From the NCBI RefSeq assembly GCF_029094545.1, contig NZ_CP117835.1, positions 248,001-312,000 of the forward strand: 64,000 nt of DNA, read 5' to 3'. The stretch comes from Alkalihalophilus pseudofirmus (lineage in GTDB: Bacteria > Bacillota > Bacilli > Bacillales > Bacillaceae_D). The notes under the pieces were generated by a model. That model made no database searches, was not told the origin of the DNA, and saw nothing but the letters and a program-made list of their open reading frames with translations. Made by a program: the position numbers and the translations under genes. Below, in pieces: positions 29,834-40,114 of the stretch (its first letter is position 1; each line of letters starts with the position of its first letter).

Positions 29834-31165
29834 ATGTTTGAATACGATCCGGTCATATATAGTCGTATATTAACGGGATTAACGTTAGGCTACCACGTGA
29901 TCTTTGCGACGATTGGTGTGGGTATACCTTTATTGATTGCTCTTGCTGAGTGGATAGGAATTAAAAGAAATGATGAGCATTACCGCTTGCTTGCAAGAAG
30001 ATGGGCGAGAGGATTTGTTATTACCGTTGCAATTGGTGTTGTAACGGGGACGGCTATAGGCTTGCAGCTCAGCCTGTTATGGCCGAACTTTATGCAGGTA
30101 GCAGGGCATGCGATTAGTCTGCCGATGTTTATGGAAACTTTTGCGTTCTTCTTTGAGGCAATTTTTCTAGGAATCTATTTATATACGTGGGATCGATTTA
30201 AAAATAAGATGTATCATTTCTACTTGCTGATCCCAGTTGTCATAGGGGCTTCTATGTCTGGCTTCTTTATTACGACAGTGAATGCTTTTATGAATGCACC
30301 AACAGGTGTTGAAATTCAAAATGGTGTGGTTACAAATATTAATCCGTTGGCCGCAATGTTTAACCCAGCAACACCAACGAAAGTAGCCCATGTGCTTTCA
30401 TCGGCCTATTTAACATCAGCTTTTGTGTTAGCAGCGATTGCCGCATTTGCACTGCTTAAAGGAAAAGATCATGTGTACCACAAAAAAGCGCTGCACCTTA
30501 CGATGACTGTAGCAGCTGTGTTTGCTGTTGCCACGGCTTTAATTGGTGACTTTTCTGGTAAATATCTTGCAGAGTATCAACCGGAAAAATTAGCAGCGGC
30601 TGAGTGGCATTTTGAAACTTCTACAGAAGCTCCGCTTATCTTAGGGGGCGTCTTAGATGAAGATCAAAATATTCGATATGCGCTTGAGATTCCGTATGCA
30701 TTAAGTATCTTAGCCCATGGTTCTCCGGGTGCTGAAGTAATCGGGCTTGAGGAATTTCCTCAAGATGAACTACCGCCGCTTATTGTCCATTATTTCTTTG
30801 ATGCAATGGTAGGGATCGGTATGTTCTTAGCGCTTGTCTCAGTGGCTTACGTCTTCATACAGCGGACGAAAAGGTGGAACGAACACAATCGTTTATTGTT
30901 GTGGGCCATTTTTATTGGCGGTCCGCTCTCCATTATAGCTATTGAGATGGGTTGGTTTTTTGCAGAACTTGGACGTCAGCCGTGGATTTTAGTTGGCTAT
31001 ATGACAACAGCAGAAGGAGCTACGACTTCTGCACATGTTGATTTAATGCTGTATCTGTTTATAGGGCTTTATCTAATATTAACAGTTACATGTATTACTG
31101 TGCTGCGTAAATTGTTTAGTTCAAATCCAGTAGAACGTGAACTTAAAGATCGTGGAATGGAATAG
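29834..31165 (+). CDS. cydA: Cytochrome bd ubiquinol oxidase subunit I
   Basis: A 443-residue membrane protein with nine or so helices that carries the hemes of the bd oxidase, oxidising quinol and reducing oxygen. Likely heme ligands are the His in GYHVIFATIGVG (about residue 18-29), the His in KVAHVLSSAYLTS and the Met in QPWILVGYMTT. The length and short Q-loop suggest the YthA/CIO-like short type. GGGAGGG precedes the ATG at 29834 by six bases. cydB and cydS follow closely; no cydCD is present. Confidence 0.93.
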   Translation: MFEYDPVIYSRILTGLTLGYHVIFATIGVGIPLLIALAEWIGIKRNDEHYRLLARRWARGFVITVAIGVVTGTAIGLQLSLLWPNFMQVAGHAISLPMFMETFAFFFEAIFLGIYLYTWDRFKNKMYHFYLLIPVVIGASMSGFFITTVNAFMNAPTGVEIQNGVVTNINPLAAMFNPATPTKVAHVLSSAYLTSAFVLAAIAAFALLKGKDHVYHKKALHLTMTVAAVFAVATALIGDFSGKYLAEYQPEKLAAAEWHFETSTEAPLILGGVLDEDQNIRYALEIPYALSILAHGSPGAEVIGLEEFPQDELPPLIVHYFFDAMVGIGMFLALVSVAYVFIQRTKRWNEHNRLLLWAIFIGGPLSIIAIEMGWFFAELGRQPWILVGYMTTAEGATTSAHVDLMLYLFIGLYLILTVTCITVLRKLFSSNPVERELKDRGME

Positions 31166-31179
31166 AGAGGAGTGCGACC

Positions 31180-32193
31180 ATGGATTATGAATTAATAGGA
31201 ATTACCGTTCTGTGGACCTTTCTCTACGGCTATCTAATCGTGGCGTCGATTGATTTCGGCGCCGGGTTCTTTAGCTACTACTCTAGTATCACAGGGCGAG
31301 AACATATTATTAATAAAGTCATTGCTCGTTATCTTTCCCCTGTATGGGAAGTAACAAATGTCTTTCTAGTATTCTTTTTTATCGGGATTGTGGGGTTCTT
31401 TCCTTCAACCGCCTATTATTACGGAACAGCATTGCTTATCCCAGGTAGTATAGCAATCATTTTGCTGGCTATCCGCGGGTCATATTACGCTTTTCACAAT
31501 TACGGGGAAAAAGGAAGTCTCTTCTATCAATTTTTGTACGGAGCTACAGGCCTGTTAATCCCTGCATCACTTTCTGTCGTATTAACGATTTCAGAAGGTG
31601 GATTTATCTTCTTAGAGGGTGATCAAGTACTCTTAGATTATCCAGCTTTATTTTCTAGTTTCTATTCATGGACTGTCGTTATTTTAGCTATAGTAAGTGT
31701 GCTTTATATTTCAGCATGTTTCTTAACTTTTTATGCCTATAAAGCTCGTGATATCGATGCGTTTAAAGTGCTGAGAGGGTATGCTTTATTTTGGAGTTTC
31801 CCAACCATATTAGCGAGTATTCTAGTATTCTTTGCTCTAAACCAACATAATCCGGTTCACTTTGAAAAGATGGTAGACCTTGCGTGGATGTTCAGTTTAT
31901 CCTTCTTATTCTTTTTAGGTGCTGTTTATCTCATTTGGAAGGGTAAAAGATTAGGGTTGTCCTTTATCTTAGTTATGCTGCAGTTTGCAACTGCATTCTA
32001 TGGATACGGGGCTTCTCACTTGCCATATCTGCTTTATCCGCATTTAACGATCTATGACGGCTTTACAAACGAAGCGATGGCGATTGCTTTAATTATTGCG
32101 TTCATTGCTGGATTGTTCTTGTTGATTCCTTCATTATATTTATTGATGAGACTCTTCTTATTTGACAATAAGTATGTACAAGGCAGAAAGTAA
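31180..32193 (+). CDS. cydB: Cytochrome bd oxidase subunit II
   Basis: A 337-residue membrane protein with about nine helices and the N-terminal GYLIVASIDFGAGFFSYYSS typical of CydB/YthB. It pairs with CydA to form the oxidase. It begins 14 bases after cydA. Confidence 0.9.
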   Translation: MDYELIGITVLWTFLYGYLIVASIDFGAGFFSYYSSITGREHIINKVIARYLSPVWEVTNVFLVFFFIGIVGFFPSTAYYYGTALLIPGSIAIILLAIRGSYYAFHNYGEKGSLFYQFLYGATGLLIPASLSVVLTISEGGFIFLEGDQVLLDYPALFSSFYSWTVVILAIVSVLYISACFLTFYAYKARDIDAFKVLRGYALFWSFPTILASILVFFALNQHNPVHFEKMVDLAWMFSLSFLFFLGAVYLIWKGKRLGLSFILVMLQFATAFYGYGASHLPYLLYPHLTIYDGFTNEAMAIALIIAFIAGLFLLIPSLYLLMRLFLFDNKYVQGRK

Positions 32194-32204
32194 GGAGGAT
32201 AAGG

Positions 32205-32309
32205 ATGGATTTTTTCTTAATTATGATTGCGCCGATTCTAATCGTCATTCTCTGTATAGCGGGTTTGTTTTGGTGGGGCGCAAAAGGACAGGAACCTTAT
32301 AAAAAATAG
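32205..32309 (+). CDS. cydS: CydS-like small subunit of bd oxidase
   Basis: A 34-residue single-helix protein (MDFFLIMIAPILIVI...) starting 11 bases after cydB with the ribosome binding site AAGGAGGATAAGG. It matches in size, place and pattern (FLIM-AP, W-G-K) the CydS subunit known from the Geobacillus bd oxidase structure. It is easily missed because of its length. Confidence 0.82.
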   Translation: MDFFLIMIAPILIVILCIAGLFWWGAKGQEPYKK

Positions 32310-32315
32310 CCATTT

Positions 32316-32354
32316 GCCGCCGGTAAGCTGTAATGCCTATCGGCGGTATTTTTG
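32316..32354 (+). terminator. Terminator of cydABS
   Basis: Arms GCCGCCGGTA / TATCGGCGGT and five T. Confidence 0.85.
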
Positions 32355-32438
32355 TTTGGAGAATCAGGATAATAGTACTATGATTAGGGTAAACTATGTA
32401 GAAATTTGTAGGTTATCCTGCTTATTTTATGGAAAAAG

Positions 32439-32463
32439 GTTTAATCTTTTGTTGAAAGGGTAC
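32439..32463 (+). promoter_or_regulatory. SigB promoter of the lipoprotein gene
   Basis: GTTTAA (32439-32444), 13 bases, GGGTAC (32458-32463): 11 of 12 positions of the SigB consensus. It is 57 bases before the lipoprotein start. Confidence 0.65.
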
Positions 32464-32520
32464 AGATAATCAGTTATTTTTACAAGATATTATGAAGTTT
32501 CTTTAATGGAGGTATGAAGG

Positions 32521-33033
32521 ATGAAGGGGTATATAAGCTTACTAGTGGGGCTGTGCATCCTTGTGCTGTCTGCTTGCAGTCAGCCAACTCAAAGCGCTAC
32601 GAATCAGATGAATTCACTCCAGCTTGAACATATACCAAGCGTAGATGTTACTGAGAGGATGAAAGTGTATTTATGGGAAGAAGAAGAGCAGGTTATGCCG
32701 TTGATCTCCCATGATGAAACGCCAGAGCTTACAGAGAAGCATGAGCAATTACTACATTTGATTATGAAAGAAGAAGAGCCGGCTAGTTATGAAAACGATT
32801 TTATAATGGAGAATCAATCGTTTGAAATGGACGCTAAGCTGTGGCAGGAAATTGAACTGATTGTGATGGACGATCATATTTTTTCTGACTCACCAATCTT
32901 TCAATTGAATGAAGCCTCTTATAAGCGGACGGTTGCAATTAACTCTTTACGCTCGCGAACGAATTCACTAAAGAACCTTATTCAGCAGGATCAATCAACG
33001 AACCTTAAAGAAGTTGATATTTATGGGTTATAA
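32521..33033 (+). CDS. Hypothetical lipoprotein, probably SigB-controlled
   Basis: A 170-residue protein with a lipoprotein signal peptide (lipobox LSAC, Cys at about residue 19) and an acidic mature part rich in Glu. I do not recognise the family. GGAGG stands before the ATG. A SigB-type promoter upstream suggests a role in the cell envelope during stress. It is monocistronic with a terminator at 33048. Confidence 0.8.
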   Translation: MKGYISLLVGLCILVLSACSQPTQSATNQMNSLQLEHIPSVDVTERMKVYLWEEEEQVMPLISHDETPELTEKHEQLLHLIMKEEEPASYENDFIMENQSFEMDAKLWQEIELIVMDDHIFSDSPIFQLNEASYKRTVAINSLRSRTNSLKNLIQQDQSTNLKEVDIYGL

Positions 33034-33047
33034 TAAAGATATAGCTT

Positions 33048-33074
33048 CCTCCTAGAATCTCTAGGAGGTTTTTT
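33048..33074 (+). terminator. Terminator of the lipoprotein gene
   Basis: Stem CCTCCTAGA / TCTAGGAGG with a three-base loop and six T. Confidence 0.9.
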
Positions 33075-33116
33075 GTATAGGTAAGAGATAGATGGTAAGA
33101 GATAGAGGTGAAGAAT

Positions 33117-34223
33117 TTGCTGACGAGAACGCTTGCACAAGAAATTGTGAATCGTACAATAGATATTATCGGATACAACGTAAATGTCATGGATAAAGAC
33201 GGCATTATTATTGGAAGCGGGGATCAAAGCCGCTTATTTGAACTGCATGCCGGGGCGGTGGAGGCCATAGCCCAAGAGGTAGAAGTAGAGGTGGGGGAAG
33301 AGGATCTGACTCGTTTAAAGGGAACAAAAACAGGAATTAATCTGCCCATTACCTTTAATGAAGAAATTGTCGGTGTGATCGGGATAACCGGTCCATTAGA
33401 TGAAATCAGAGGTTACGGAAAGCTTGTGAAAATGGCAGCCGAGCTTTCTTTAAGTCAAGCCTTCTTAACAGCCGAGCTCCAGTGGGATACACGCCATAAA
33501 GAAGAGCTTGTAAGACAGCTTATTCGTGCAGAGATTGAGGATTGGAATTTGTTTAAAACAAGAGCTGATTCACTCGGGTTGTCTATTTCGCTCCCTTGTG
33601 AAGTGATTTGTATCGATACACCTCAAACTGCTACCCGATATAACGAAGAGCGGCAAAAATACGCCCTAGAAGAACAATTTAAAGAATATTCATCCCTCAT
33701 TCAAATTCAAAAAGACCGCTATGTATTGTTTCTTCCTGCCAAGAAGGCGATCTCTAAAGATAAACTTTTACATATTGCGTCAAGGTTCAAGCTTGATGTA
33801 GGCTATGGAACAATTGCTTATACGCTGGATGATATTGCTCCCTCTTATCAAAAGGCATCGTACTCTATTAATGCAGGTCGGTTTAAAAAAGCGGATCAGC
33901 GAATTCATTATTATGAGGAATTAGTGCTCGATGTCTCATTGTACAAGCTTTCTAGAAGTACGGACATGAAGGAGTTAAAGGGAATCCTCATGCCTCTTAA
34001 GCCGGAGGATCAGGCAAATCAACTTTTAGACACGTTAGAAGCTTACATTAAACATAATGGGGAAGTAAAACAAGTGGCCAAGGCTCTTTTTGTTCATAGA
34101 AATACAGTTCAATACCGGCTTCAAAAAATTGCTGAGATAACAAAGAAGGATCCACGGGTGTTGGAACAGCTGCTGGAGTTATATGTCAGCTTGAAATTAA
34201 ACCAATTTGATGGACTGAAGTGA
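33117..34223 (+). CDS. CdaR-family transcriptional regulator (sugar diacid/glycerate)
   Basis: A 368-residue regulator with an N-terminal diacid-recognition domain (about 1-135, LAQEIVNRTIDIIGYNVNVM), a middle GGDEF-like domain and a C-terminal PucR-type helix-turn-helix (GEVKQVAKALFVHRNTVQYR). TTG 33117 is preferred since AGAGGTG lies six bases upstream; GTG 33108 is the alternative. In E. coli CdaR activates genes for glucarate, galactarate and glycerate use; the next genes, a GntP-type permease and glycerate kinase, fit this. Confidence 0.9.
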   Translation: MLTRTLAQEIVNRTIDIIGYNVNVMDKDGIIIGSGDQSRLFELHAGAVEAIAQEVEVEVGEEDLTRLKGTKTGINLPITFNEEIVGVIGITGPLDEIRGYGKLVKMAAELSLSQAFLTAELQWDTRHKEELVRQLIRAEIEDWNLFKTRADSLGLSISLPCEVICIDTPQTATRYNEERQKYALEEQFKEYSSLIQIQKDRYVLFLPAKKAISKDKLLHIASRFKLDVGYGTIAYTLDDIAPSYQKASYSINAGRFKKADQRIHYYEELVLDVSLYKLSRSTDMKELKGILMPLKPEDQANQLLDTLEAYIKHNGEVKQVAKALFVHRNTVQYRLQKIAEITKKDPRVLEQLLELYVSLKLNQFDGLK

Positions 34224-34232
34224 AATAGAATG

Positions 34233-34292
34233 ATTGTGCATATGACCTAATATTGTTCTCATAATGGAATTGATTTTAGCGTCATGCACAAT
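34233..34292. promoter_or_regulatory. Inverted repeat, candidate CdaR-type operator
   Basis: ATTGTGCATATGAC (34233-34246) and GTCATGCACAAT (34281-34292) face each other with 34 bases between, just before the cre site and the permease gene. The shared half-site is ATTGTGCAT...GAC. Confidence 0.5.
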
Positions 34293-34303
34293 GATCACTA
34301 AAC

Positions 34304-34317
34304 GGTAAACGCTTACA
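34304..34317. promoter_or_regulatory. cre site (CcpA) before the permease gene
   Basis: GGTAAACGCTTACA; read on the minus strand TGTAAGCGTTTACC it matches 13 of 14 positions of TGWAANCGNTNWCA. Confidence 0.7.
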
Positions 34318-34345
34318 ATAGAGAAAAGTCATTCTCTGGGGGTTT

Positions 34346-35620
34346 ATGAGTATGGATGTACAAGTAACAGCTATTGGAGCATTACTCGGTTTAATTATAG
34401 CGATTGTTATGATTTTAAGAAAAATTCCTCCTGTCTATGCGTTAATGGCGGGGGCTTTGACTGGCGGAATCGTCGGCGGTGCCTCGATTGTCGATACAGT
34501 AGATTTAATGATTGGAGGAGCTGGCGGTATTATTCCTGCTGTTCTCAGGATCTTAGCAGCGGGTGTGTTGGCAGGAGTGTTAATTGAGTCAGGAGCAGCA
34601 GCGACGATTGCACAGGGTATCGTAAAAAGAGTGGGACAGACCCGTGCTTTATTAGCGCTTGCTGTGGCTACAATGATTTTGACAGCAGTTGGTGTCTTTG
34701 TAGACGTTGCCGTTATTACCGTAGCACCGATCGCTTTAGCCATTGCAAGTCAGGCAGGGTTATCTAAAACGGCCATTTTACTTGCGATGATCGGTGGAGG
34801 TAAAGCCGGAAATATCATGAGTCCTAACCCTAACACAATTGCGGTTTCAGAGGCATTTAATGTGCCGCTCACTTCGGTTATGGCAGCAGGTATTATTCCG
34901 GCAGCTTTTGGTGTAACAGCGACGTACTTTATAGCAAAACGACTATCTAACAAGGGGACAGCAGTAAAATTAGAAGAAGTAGAATCAACGAATGCACAAG
35001 GAGCGCCGTCTTTTGCAGCTGCGATTGTCGCACCTTTAGTAGCTATTATTCTACTGATGCTTAGACCGCTGTTTGATATTGTCGTAGATCCAATGATCGC
35101 CCTTCCTTTAGGTGGATTAGCTGGTGCCCTTGTAATGGGTAAGTTTAAAATGATGAATCAATACGCGATTTCAGGATTGAATAAAATGTCAGGTGTTGCG
35201 ATTTTATTAATTGGGACAGGTGCAATTGCTGGAATCATCTCTAACTCTGGACTCCGAGATGTGCTGATTAATGGATTAGATGGACTTGGTCTGCCGGCTT
35301 ACGCATTGGCCCCGGCATCAGGGATCTTTATGTCTGCAGCGACTGCATCAACTACTGCAGGTTCAGCTGTGGCCAGCAGCGTATTTGGAGCGACTCTGCT
35401 CGAGCTTGGTGTAGCAGGGCTTGCAGGAGCTGCGATGGTCCATGCAGGAGCGACAGTACTTGATCACTTGCCGCACGGAAGCTTCTTCCATGCAACGGCA
35501 GGAAGTGTCGGTATGCAAATTAATGAACGCTTAAAGCTTATTCCTTACGAGTCTCTTCTCGGATTAATCATGGCTATTGTCTCAACTTTAATCTTCGGAG
35601 TCTTTCAATGGTTTTTATAA
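34346..35620 (+). CDS. GntP-family permease, probably for glycerate
   Basis: A 424-residue transporter of the GntP (gluconate/glycerate:H+ symporter) family with about 12 helices. Family features are VDVAVITVAPIA, GGGKAGNIMSPNPNT and the C-terminal STTAGSAVASSVFG and HAGATVLDHLPHGSFFH. Neighbouring glycerate kinase suggests glycerate as substrate. ATG 34346 and ATG 34352 are both possible behind CTGGGGG. Confidence 0.87.
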   Translation: MSMDVQVTAIGALLGLIIAIVMILRKIPPVYALMAGALTGGIVGGASIVDTVDLMIGGAGGIIPAVLRILAAGVLAGVLIESGAAATIAQGIVKRVGQTRALLALAVATMILTAVGVFVDVAVITVAPIALAIASQAGLSKTAILLAMIGGGKAGNIMSPNPNTIAVSEAFNVPLTSVMAAGIIPAAFGVTATYFIAKRLSNKGTAVKLEEVESTNAQGAPSFAAAIVAPLVAIILLMLRPLFDIVVDPMIALPLGGLAGALVMGKFKMMNQYAISGLNKMSGVAILLIGTGAIAGIISNSGLRDVLINGLDGLGLPAYALAPASGIFMSAATASTTAGSAVASSVFGATLLELGVAGLAGAAMVHAGATVLDHLPHGSFFHATAGSVGMQINERLKLIPYESLLGLIMAIVSTLIFGVFQWFL

Positions 35621-35662
35621 GCGCCGGTTCTTATAAGCACAGGGTCTTATAAGCATAATGAC
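35615..35662. repeat. Three tandem 16-base repeats between permease and kinase genes
   Basis: TTATAAGCGCCGGTTC, TTATAAGCACAGGGTC and TTATAAGCATAATGAC stand head to tail; the first begins inside the permease stop codon. Confidence 0.8.
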
Positions 35663-35691
35663 AACGCAGAATAAAAAGGAGGAAACATTTG

Positions 35692-36831
35692 ATGAGAAAA
35701 ATAGTGATTGCACCAGATTCATTTAAAGAAAGCTTTTCAGCTCTTCAAGCGGCGAATGCAATAGAGGACGGGTTTAAGCAAGTGTTTCCTGAAGCTGAAT
35801 ATATTAAAATTCCTATGGCTGACGGGGGAGAGGGTACGGTTCAATCGTTGGTTGATGCACTAGAAGGAACTGTGAAGTCTGTAAACGTTACAGGGCCGCT
35901 AGGGGAGCCTGTTGAGGCGAAATATGGATTATCTGGAGACAGGCAAACGGCGGTTATTGAAATGGCTGAAGCCTCGGGCTTGTCTTTAGTTCCAATAGAG
36001 CTGCGTAATCCACTCATGACAACAACGTACGGGACAGGACAATTAATTGAAGATGCCTTAAATGAGGGCGTAAACCATATCATAATAGGTATTGGCGGGA
36101 GCGCAACGAATGACGGGGGAGCTGGTATGGCCCAAGCACTCGGAGTGAAGCTGCTTGATTCTAAGGGGGAAGGTCTTCCGTATGGAGGAGCTGCCCTAGC
36201 GCAGCTGGCTTCTATTCAGACAGATGAGATCCATCCAAGGCTTAGTGAGGTAACCATTGAGGTTGCTTGTGACGTTGATAACCCACTTTTAGGTGAGAGG
36301 GGTGCTTCAGCAATTTACGGTCCGCAAAAAGGGGCTACTGCTGAGATGGTCGTACAGCTTGATGCAGCACTTGCTCACTATGCATCTGTTATTAATAGAG
36401 ATTTAGGTAAAGATGTAGCTGAGATTGCAGGTGCTGGTGCCGCTGGAGGGTTAGGTGCAGGCTTGCTTGCTTTCCTAGATGTTCGGCTTGAGTCTGGAGT
36501 GACTTTAGTTCTTGAGGCAACTGATTTTAACAAAAAAGCAGAGGGAGCTGACCTCGTAATTACAGGTGAAGGACGTCTTGATCATCAGACGGTATTTGGA
36601 AAAACACCAATCGGGGTCGCGCGGGCTGCAAAGTCACAGGGAGCTTCCGTCATTGCTATTGCCGGTGGATTAGCTCCTGGCCATGAAGCCATTTACGAGG
36701 AAGGTATTGATGCTGCATTCTCCCTCGTTCCAGGTATTATGACGTTAAATGAGGCAATTGTGGATGGATTAACTTATTTAGAGCGTACCGCAAACAACAT
36801 TGCTAAAACGATTAAGATGGCCTCAAACTAA
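35692..36831 (+). CDS. glxK: Glycerate kinase (GarK/GlxK type)
   Basis: A 379-residue glycerate kinase of the type I family, phosphorylating D-glycerate (2-kinase in bacteria) so that it enters glycolysis. Typical segments are IAPDSFKESFSALQAA (about 5-20), MADGGEGT, GIGGSATNDGGAGMAQALG and GEGRLDHQT. ATG 35692 is preferred, nine bases after AAAGGAGG. It forms an operon with the permease under the CdaR-like regulator. Confidence 0.93.
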   Translation: MRKIVIAPDSFKESFSALQAANAIEDGFKQVFPEAEYIKIPMADGGEGTVQSLVDALEGTVKSVNVTGPLGEPVEAKYGLSGDRQTAVIEMAEASGLSLVPIELRNPLMTTTYGTGQLIEDALNEGVNHIIIGIGGSATNDGGAGMAQALGVKLLDSKGEGLPYGGAALAQLASIQTDEIHPRLSEVTIEVACDVDNPLLGERGASAIYGPQKGATAEMVVQLDAALAHYASVINRDLGKDVAEIAGAGAAGGLGAGLLAFLDVRLESGVTLVLEATDFNKKAEGADLVITGEGRLDHQTVFGKTPIGVARAAKSQGASVIAIAGGLAPGHEAIYEEGIDAAFSLVPGIMTLNEAIVDGLTYLERTANNIAKTIKMASN

Positions 36832-36832
36832 A

Positions 36833-36866
36833 AAACAGCACCGTGTCATAATACACGGTGCTGTTT
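36833..36866. terminator. Convergent terminator between glxK and ydiK
   Basis: A perfect stem AACAGCACCGTGT / ACACGGTGCTGTT with a six-base loop. The T run is best on the minus strand, so it mainly serves ydiL-ydiK. Confidence 0.85.
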
Positions 36867-36870
36867 GTCG

Positions 36871-37089
36871 TTATTTTTTATGCTTATTTTGCTGCTTTTC
36901 AATTTGCTTGATCACGCGCCTGATCCGAAAGAAGCGGTAAGCAATCATAAAGTCAAATGCAGCAAAACCAATAATGAGGTAGGCCCAGAAATCCCAGCCG
37001 GTTTGATTAACCTTTTGGATCGCAATATAGACGACAATTACCCCAAGAAAGAAATACATAAAAGCCATAGTTGTTGGAGATATCCTCAT
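36871..37089 (-). CDS. ydiK: YdiK-like small membrane protein (DUF4305)
   Basis: A 72-residue protein with two predicted helices (AFMYFFLGVIVVYIAI and FWAYLIIGFAAFDFMIAY) and a basic tail. It matches the position and pattern of YdiK of B. subtilis, next to ydiL and before groES. Function unknown. It overlaps ydiL by four bases. Confidence 0.82.
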   Translation of the reverse strand: MRISPTTMAFMYFFLGVIVVYIAIQKVNQTGWDFWAYLIIGFAAFDFMIAYRFFRIRRVIKQIEKQQNKHKK

Positions 37090-37808
37090 AATAATCCCCC
37101 GATGATCAATGATGTTTGTTGGACTTCTTCTAAACGTTCAACCCATTCTTCTAGTCTGTCTGCAAGCAGTACATTTACAACTGCTACAAAAAGGTTAAGA
37201 GCCACATGAGCGATAATTGGTACAAGGATCCGCCCAGTTTTTACATATAGGAAGGCAAAAACAAAGCCCATAGCCGTATAAATGAGTAAGTGTGTAAAGT
37301 CAAAATGGATAGCTGCAAAGATCAATGAACTGACAAAGCCTGCAATCCAAAAGTTGAATCGTTTATAGAGTGCTCCGAAAATGATTAAACGAAACACAAT
37401 TTCTTCTAATATCGGTCCGATAATCGCAATAACAAAAATAAATGCTGGAAATGCTTTAGCCATTTCTACTATGGCCTCCGTATTTTCTGATCCGGGCTCA
37501 ATTCCAAATGCATACATTTCAATTAAGGCAGCTGCATATTGAGCGCCAAACACCATAAATACACCGATGATTGCCCATCTAACTGCCTCACCCCGAGAGG
37601 AGCGGCCGCGCATTTGATGTCTTTCACGCATATCTGGGACGAGAAGGAATAAAATAATCATTAGCCCGACTGTGAAACTGAAAATACTCCATATCCCCGG
37701 TATGCGGTCAACGGCGATATCAAACTGAAGTAACAGCAGGGTTCCTGGGATCGCTGAGAGCTGCATCAGTACATATGTAATAAGAATCCACCAATAACGA
37801 ATGTTCAA
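37086..37808 (-). CDS. ydiL: YdiL, CPBP-family intramembrane metalloprotease
   Basis: A 240-residue membrane protein of the CAAX protease/bacteriocin-processing (CPBP) family. The catalytic motifs are EEIVFR (about residue 151-156) and, further on, FAAIHF with His, followed by the third motif near ALNLF. The substrate is unknown. It is read away from groES. Confidence 0.9.
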   Translation of the reverse strand: MNIRYWWILITYVLMQLSAIPGTLLLLQFDIAVDRIPGIWSIFSFTVGLMIILFLLVPDMRERHQMRGRSSRGEAVRWAIIGVFMVFGAQYAAALIEMYAFGIEPGSENTEAIVEMAKAFPAFIFVIAIIGPILEEIVFRLIIFGALYKRFNFWIAGFVSSLIFAAIHFDFTHLLIYTAMGFVFAFLYVKTGRILVPIIAHVALNLFVAVVNVLLADRLEEWVERLEEVQQTSLIIGGLL

Positions 37809-37997
37809 TTTGCTAACTCCTTTATTAAGAAATAGTCAATTTTCTTTAATTCATTTATTTTACCATAGGTTATTTAGAAAGGCAGGAGGAATGCCTCGTT
37901 TAAGAGCGAATAGTTAGTAGTGCTATTTATTGTATGCGGCTATTGCGCTATCTAACAGGCCTGGTTAAGAAAAATCAAAAAAAGTATAGTAAAGGGC

Positions 37998-38026
37998 TTG
38001 CAAAACGAGAGTGTAATGATTATTAT
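37998..38026 (+). promoter_or_regulatory. groES-groEL promoter
   Basis: TTGCAA (37998-38003), 17 bases, TATTAT (38021-38026), directly followed by the CIRCE operator. Confidence 0.85.
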
Positions 38027-38036
38027 AATAATTGTG

Positions 38037-38063
38037 TTAGCACTCATGATGAGTGAGTGCTAA
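38037..38063. promoter_or_regulatory. CIRCE operator (HrcA)
   Basis: A perfect TTAGCACTC-N9-GAGTGCTAA inverted repeat, the binding site of the heat-shock repressor HrcA. Confidence 0.97.
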
Positions 38064-38102
38064 TAAAGAATATTACATAGGTCTTGAAGGAGGGTGTTTT
38101 CC

Positions 38103-38387
38103 TTGTTAAAGCCATTAGGTGATCGTATTATTATCGAGTTAGTCGAATCTGAGGAAAAAACAGCGAGCGGGATTGTATTACCTGACTCTGCAAAAGAAAA
38201 GCCGCAAGAAGGTAAGGTTGTAGCTGTTGGAACAGGCCGTGTAACTGATAACGGAGAGCGCATCGCACTTGACGTTAAAGAAGGCGATTCTATCATTTTC
38301 TCTAAATATGCGGGAACAGAAGTGAAGTACGGCGGAGTTGAATACTTGATCCTTCGTGAAAGTGACGTACTAGCTATCATCGGTTAA
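38103..38387 (+). CDS. groES: GroES co-chaperonin
   Basis: A 94-residue co-chaperonin that caps GroEL. It starts with TTG at 38103, nine bases after GAAGGAGGG, giving [15 protein letters not shown] as in other Bacillus; a GTG nine bases earlier is inside the ribosome binding site. The mobile loop ([16 protein letters not shown]) is intact. Confidence 0.96.
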   Translation: MLKPLGDRIIIELVESEEKTASGIVLPDSAKEKPQEGKVVAVGTGRVTDNGERIALDVKEGDSIIFSKYAGTEVKYGGVEYLILRESDVLAIIG

Positions 38388-38461
38388 TACATTTAAGTAA
38401 TTAATCCATTGAAGTTAACCATTAAACAAAAGCGAATTTGACTATATACACTATTTTCTAG

Positions 38462-40114
<1,653 letters not shown>

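Noticed and set aside
34224-34345. Terminator formed by the ATTGTGCAT inverted repeat
   Set aside because: The arms are 34 bases apart and no T run follows; an operator is more likely.
36865-37209. Plus-strand frame of 114 codons
   Set aside because: It is antisense to ydiK and ydiL, which have clear homology and overlap in the usual way.
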